Assembly (NCBI GenBank): GCA_032622095.1
Contig: CP136068.1
Location: 60,970,025 to 61,034,024, forward strand
DNA: 64,000 nt
Reading direction: 5' to 3'
Source of the DNA: Siphonodentalium dalli
Lineage: Eukaryota; Mollusca; Scaphopoda; Gadilida; Siphonodentaliidae
Made by a program: the position numbers and the translations under genes. This document shows positions 59,687 through 64,000 of the stretch, in pieces; positions within the stretch are counted from its first letter, which is position 1, and each line of letters opens with the position of its first letter. The notes below the pieces were generated by a model. The model worked only from the letters and a program-made list of their open reading frames with translations, did not search any database and was not told the origin of the DNA.

Positions 59687-59799
59687 TGAATCTATAACCC
59701 CAATGACTCCAGCTAGATTGTCTGGAACTTACAAACGACCTGTCAAACTGACGAGTATCCTGACACTACAGAAAGAGATTGAAGAGAATTCCCACTGTG
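59687..59799 (+). CDS. MLH1: MLH1 exon (equivalent of human exon 13), last one visible
   Basis: 113-bp exon. The split codon gives Asn, then ESITPMTPARLSGTYKRPVK and LTSILTLQKEIEENSHC, matching the MLH1 segment that enters the C-terminal domain (INLTSVLSLQEEI in human, from memory). The acceptor is tattgcag before 59687. No GT donor follows in phase. The sequence tgtg|gcaagt places a GC donor at 59800-59801 and leaves phase 1, as at the end of human exon 13. The following exons (SFVGCVNPQWALAQ block and the rest) are not found before 64000. Confidence 0.88.
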
Positions 59800-59801
59800 G
59801 C
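59800..59801 (+). promoter_or_regulatory. GC (non-GT) 5' splice donor of MLH1
   Basis: The reading frame and homology end at tgtg followed by GCAAGT, which fits the strong GC-AG donor consensus (GCAAGT). No GT within a few bases keeps the MLH1 phase. The call depends on the phase argument and has not been tested with RNA. Confidence 0.6.
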
Positions 59802-60615
59802 AAGTCAATAATATTTACAGCTTGAGGACAGGCAAGGATTTTTGTGTCCATCCCAGATGGTTTCCTAGTGATAACTTTAGTTTAGTTATCTGATTGTTTT
59901 CAAATGTTTTGTGTGGATTGCCCATCGGAAAATACAGGTTGAGTTTGAATTTGGGTTCAGTCTGCCCATTTTTCCGGGGTTTAATATGGTCCTTGCCGAC
60001 TTAAAATTTGCCAATTATTTCGTTTTCCAGGTGATACATGTTGTTTAAGTTATCTGATTGTTTTCAAATTTGGTATGGATTACTCACATAAAAATACAGG
60101 TCAAATTTTAATGTGACATAGTGTCGACGTCGGGATTGACCACTCGTCGTTTGTCCATCTGTCGGTCTGTCAGTCCATCTGTAGACACTTTACCCATGGT
60201 ACGATAACTCAAACATTTTATATCCGATCGGAACCAAATTTTTTTATACGAGATTCTCAGCCCAAAATACCAACTGAGTTCGAATATGGGTTTGATCCGA
60301 GTTTTTTTTATGGAGTTATGGCCCTTTTTTTAAATAGAATTCACGAATGTTGCAATAACTCAAACATTTCTCAGCCCAAAATACAGATCGAGTTTGAATG
60401 TTTTATCTGATTTTTTTTATGGGGTTATGGCCTTTCTTCAAAAAATTAAATTTGCATTGTCTCAAAAATCAAATTTGCTTCTAAAAATAGGCGCCTGGTG
60501 TGTTGTATAGTCCCAAGCATGTTCTAAGAGCAATTCTCGCCATGTTTTGGAGGCATAAAATATATAACATTGCTGCTGTGCTGTACCTCCTATATACATA
60601 AAAAAGATTAATTTA
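59802..60615 (+). repeat. MLH1 intron with dispersed-repeat fragments
   Basis: Phrases such as CAGCCCAAAATAC followed by GAGTT(C/T)GAAT and TTTTTTATGG(A/G)GTTATGGCC recur near 60260-60320 and 60370-60430, and resemble 41745-41890 and 62690-62770. No exon for the next MLH1 segment is seen. Confidence 0.5.
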
Positions 60616-62152
60616 TTAGCTCAACTTACTTTGTAAGTTTGAGCTATTGCCATGGGTTGGCGTCCGTCGTCCGTGTGCGTGTGTCTGTCCGTCAACAATT
60701 TCCTTTGGCACAGGCTACAGGTCGTACCTTTGGTCCGACCATATGAGATTTGTCATGGCTGTTGACATAGACATGTAGATGGGAACGAGTCATTTTGGGG
60801 TCATTCGGCCAAAAAACATGGCCGAGGGAGAGGAGGGTATTTGTCCTCCAATCCCTTTTGTCATAAACTAATTTAATTTATGAACAAATAAAATATGGCG
60901 GCCATCTTGGATTTCAAAATTAAATTCATTGGCGCGGGCTTCAGGTCGTACTGTTCGTCTGATCATCATGAAATTTGTCATGGATGTTAATATTGACATG
61001 TAGATGGGAACGAGTCCTTTTGGGGTCATTCGGCCAAAAAACATGCTGCCAGCAGCCATCTAGGATTTTACTCTTTGCATGACTAAATCCTTTGGCGCGG
61101 GCTACAGGTTGTACCTTTGGTCTGATCTTTATGAAATTTATCATGAATGTTGACATTGACATGTAGATGGGAACGATTCATGTTGGGGTCATTCAGCCAA
61201 AAAACATGGCCACCAGCAGCCATCTTGGATTTTACTCTTTGCATGACTAAATCCTTTGGCGCGGGCTACATGTCGTAGCTTTGATCGGATCTGCATGAAA
61301 TTTGTCATGGATGTTAACAATGACATGTAGATGGGAATGAGTCATTGTGGGGTCATTCGGCCAAATAACATGGCCGCTGGTGGCCATCTTGGATTTCAAA
61401 ATTAAATCCATTGGCGCGGTCTACAGGTCGTACTGTTCGTCTGATCATCATGAAATTTGTCATGGATGTTAATATTGACATGTAGATGGGAACGAGTTAT
61501 ATTGGGGTCTTTCGGCTAAAAAACATGGCCGCCCGCAACCGTCTTGGATTTTACTCTTTGCATGACTAAATCCTTTGGCGCGGGCTACAGGCCGTACCTT
61601 TGGTCTGATCTTTATGAAATTTGTCATGAATGTTGACATTGACATGTAGATGGGAACGAGTCATTTTGGGGTCATTCGGCCAAAAAACATGGCCGCCAGC
61701 AGCCATCTTGGATTTTACTCTTTGCATGACTAAATCCTTTGGCACGGGCTACAAGTCGTATCTTTGGTCTGATCATAATGAGATTTGTCATGGATGTTAA
61801 CAATGACATGTAGATGGGAAACGTGTCATTCTGAGGTCATTCGCCCAACAAACATGGCCGGTAGCAGTATTTTACTCTTTACATGACTAAATCCTTTCAC
61901 ATAGGGTACAGGTCGTATCTTTTGTCGGATCATCATGAAATTTGTCATGGATGTTAACAATGACATGTAGATGGGAACGAGTCCTTATGGGGTCATTCGG
62001 CCAAAAAACATGCCGCCAGTAGCCATCTTGGATTTTACTCTTTGCATAACTAGGCCTTTCAACTTTCCACATTCCTAATCACTCCATTGACTGTAACACA
62101 TGAAATTATTCCCTTTCGAAGTTGAGCTACAGTGTCATTGACACTTTCATTT
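60616..62152 (+). mobile_element. Helentron/pearl-like non-autonomous element, second full-length copy
   Basis: Starts TTAGCTCAACTTACTTTGTA, with AAGTTTGAGCTATTGCCATG following. It ends GAAGTTGAGCTACAGTGTCA then TTGACACTTTCATTT. The core has about eight units of ~160 bp. Relative to the copy at 47421 it has a GCGCGGGCTACAGG variant in place of GCACGGGCTACAGG, and an insertion or rearrangement at about 60830-60890. Confidence 0.75.
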
Positions 62153-64000
62153 AATTATTTTTAGATTCAGCTCCTTGCTCAATTTAACAACAACAAAAAT
62201 ATTAAATTTTTTTTAATGTGGTGTACAAGCTTAACAATTAAGTAGTTTTCGGTGTAGGTCCATCTAAACTTTCCACCTCCTGACATAGCTCAGGCGTGGA
62301 AACCCCTTAATGCACACTCTATAAAACACTCATTTAATATTCTTATGATGTTCTGTTTAGAAAATTACTAAAATCACTGGCATCTCAGTTACCAGAGAAT
62401 CAAATTATCCATGTTAATCAATATTGGACTTCAATAGGCCTGGCAATCATAGCCGGACCATCTGCCTGAAGTTTCATTGTCCCCCTAAAAATTAGGATTA
62501 TTATTATCAACGCGTCCGCCTGTCCATTCGTCCATCCGCCCATCCTTGTCAGCATGATAACTTGAGCAATATTCAACAGTATTTCTGAGGGTGAAGGGAA
62601 TTGCACAATGCGTTCCGACCATCCTACCCGGCCTGCGGCCGGAAACTACACAACAACGAAAAGTATTTCTTGATATTTGGTACGTGGTTCACATTTGAGA
62701 ACTCTCCGGCCAAGTTCGAATTTGGTCATGGTTCATTGATTTTTGATGGAGTTATGTCCCTTTTTCAACTTAGAAATTGCTTTTTTCATGTTGTCCGCAT
62801 GGTAACTTGAACAAAATTAAACAAAATTTCTTTTTAAGCGCCCAGAAAGTGCCAGAGAGCCCGGAGTTTTGTGTTTTTTCTGTCATAGTTTACAACAAAA
62901 ATATTGTATTATAACACAACAAATTGCTTTTATTTTTAATGTAAGCAATAAAACGAGAACTGCGACGCCGCGGTGCAATTTTTCAATTTGATTAAATCAA
63001 TGTACTCAGCAATTGTGATTTGTGTACAGTCATTTAGCATAGTTTTATTTTACAAATTTTTATTTAGACTTGTTTATGTTTTTGAGCTGTTGATAATATG
63101 CACCTGAATTACAACAATCAGTATCATGATTTGGCCAGCGAAGCGAAGACAGTTCAACTTCAAGACACCTGCGCTGTTGCCGTGTTGTGTTACTAAGGAT
63201 GCCATGTTCTAACTGAAAAGCCCTATATATGTTCTCAAATAAATCTGTTTGGCTAATTAGATTTCCCCCCCCCCCTCATTCATCATAAAATCGTATGAAA
63301 AATATTTGATTTTAATACATTGAGTGAAAAATTTTGACAATTCAATAAAGTTTTGATGGGAAAGATGGACAAAGATTTTAGAATTTCTCTTCACGCATTG
63401 TAGAAGAATGAGTTATGTCCCAACGTCATGGCAATTCAGCCCAATGTTCTGGGCATGGGGATTGCTTAGATTAATACCCAAATAAATTATGTATTTAAAG
63501 CACATTGATAAATACATAATCCTGAGTATATTCTCCACAATATCATAAAAAAATACAAAAGAATGGACACATGATTGAATCCACATGGTATATTTAAAAA
63601 CATTCCCGCCAGGAAATGCCTACCGGTACTGACAACATGTGCAAAATGCGTGTGCAAAATATGTACTTGTGAACATGTGTTGTTATCATATGGGGCTAAC
63701 AATGGGGACTGTCATTTATCATGGCTACAACAATTACCCATTTGGTTATAAATAAATGACATCCATTGAACATTCAAACAAAATATATCTTAGAGTTAGT
63801 GTTAGTATCAATTGACCATTTCTCTAGTGTTTCCATTGAATTTATTTGATCAGCTGATGACGATAAACAAATCTGGGAACATTGACAACGTCAGAGCACG
63901 CAATGATAAAATAGCACAAATGTGCATGAGCCGGTTTTGTTCTCTCGTTTTGTTCATAAAATTATTATTCTCCGGCCTTTAACATTGCGAAATACTCTAG
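62153..64000. other. MLH1 intron to the window end, no gene
   Basis: A fragment related to the GTCCGCCTGTCCATTCGTCC / TTTGATGGAGTTATGTCCCT type of dispersed repeat lies at about 62435-62830. A C10 run is near 63266. No further MLH1 exon is found, and no other feature is recognised. Confidence 0.45.

Noticed and set aside
59802-64000. Next MLH1 exon (the block around FVGCVNPQWALAQ)
   Set aside because: No frame in this stretch shows the expected residues; it must lie beyond the window.

Overview
The window is intron-rich, AT-rich animal nuclear DNA. It is most likely from a marine invertebrate, and a mollusc (possibly a bivalve) is my best guess. The guess rests on repeat style only: elements with a ~160-bp tandem core like the oyster 'pearl'/CvA type, a GalEa-like copia element with very short LTRs, and a DIRS-like element. 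No bacterial, organellar or viral gene organisation is seen.

The one host gene I recognise is the DNA mismatch-repair gene MLH1, on the + strand, running through the whole window. Six coding exons are visible: 7929-8041, 8234-8327, 11478-11631, 12752-12824, 51463-51661 and 59687-59799. Their translations join in phase and match MLH1 from the second half of the N-terminal ATPase/transducer region, through the linker, to the start of the C-terminal region. The first three exons have the same lengths and phases (113, 94, 154 bp) as human exons 9-11 as I recall them. The 5' exons and the last exons lie outside the window. What is one exon (exon 12) in human is here two exons separated by a 38.6-kb intron, and the last visible exon appears to end at a GC donor.

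Nearly everything else is repeats inside MLH1 introns. 1-2000: a dispersed repeat family with a minisatellite head. 2012-6550: a G33 tract and blocks of degenerate repeats. 6690-7834: a non-autonomous hAT-like element with 8-bp TSD. 11642-12336: a TTAA-flanked MITE. 13242-26049: a DIRS/Ngaro-like tyrosine-recombinase retrotransposon (gag-like ORF, RT, RNase H, recombinase) with split direct repeats. Its 3' repeat unit is present as three tandem 2,140-bp copies, and its left repeat carries a second TTAA MITE. 26521-27167: a tandem repeat full of AAGGTCA sites. 36095-41135: a complete but decayed Ty1/copia element on the minus strand (LTRs, PBS, 5-bp TSD), nested in a tRNA-like SINE. 42057-47058: a 5-kb imperfect palindrome. 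47421-49662 and 60616-62152: two copies of a Helentron/pearl-like element with a ~160-bp tandem core, plus truncated copies at 57170-59345. 51900-57165: two more copies of the first repeat family flanking a second SINE.

The mobile elements do not form one system. The most striking items are the triplicated DIRS terminal unit, the dated insertion of a TTAA MITE (empty sites remain in the tandem copies), and the recurrence of a YY1-like ATGGCGGCC motif in several repeat families at roughly nucleosomal spacing. All homologies are from reading alone; no database search was made.
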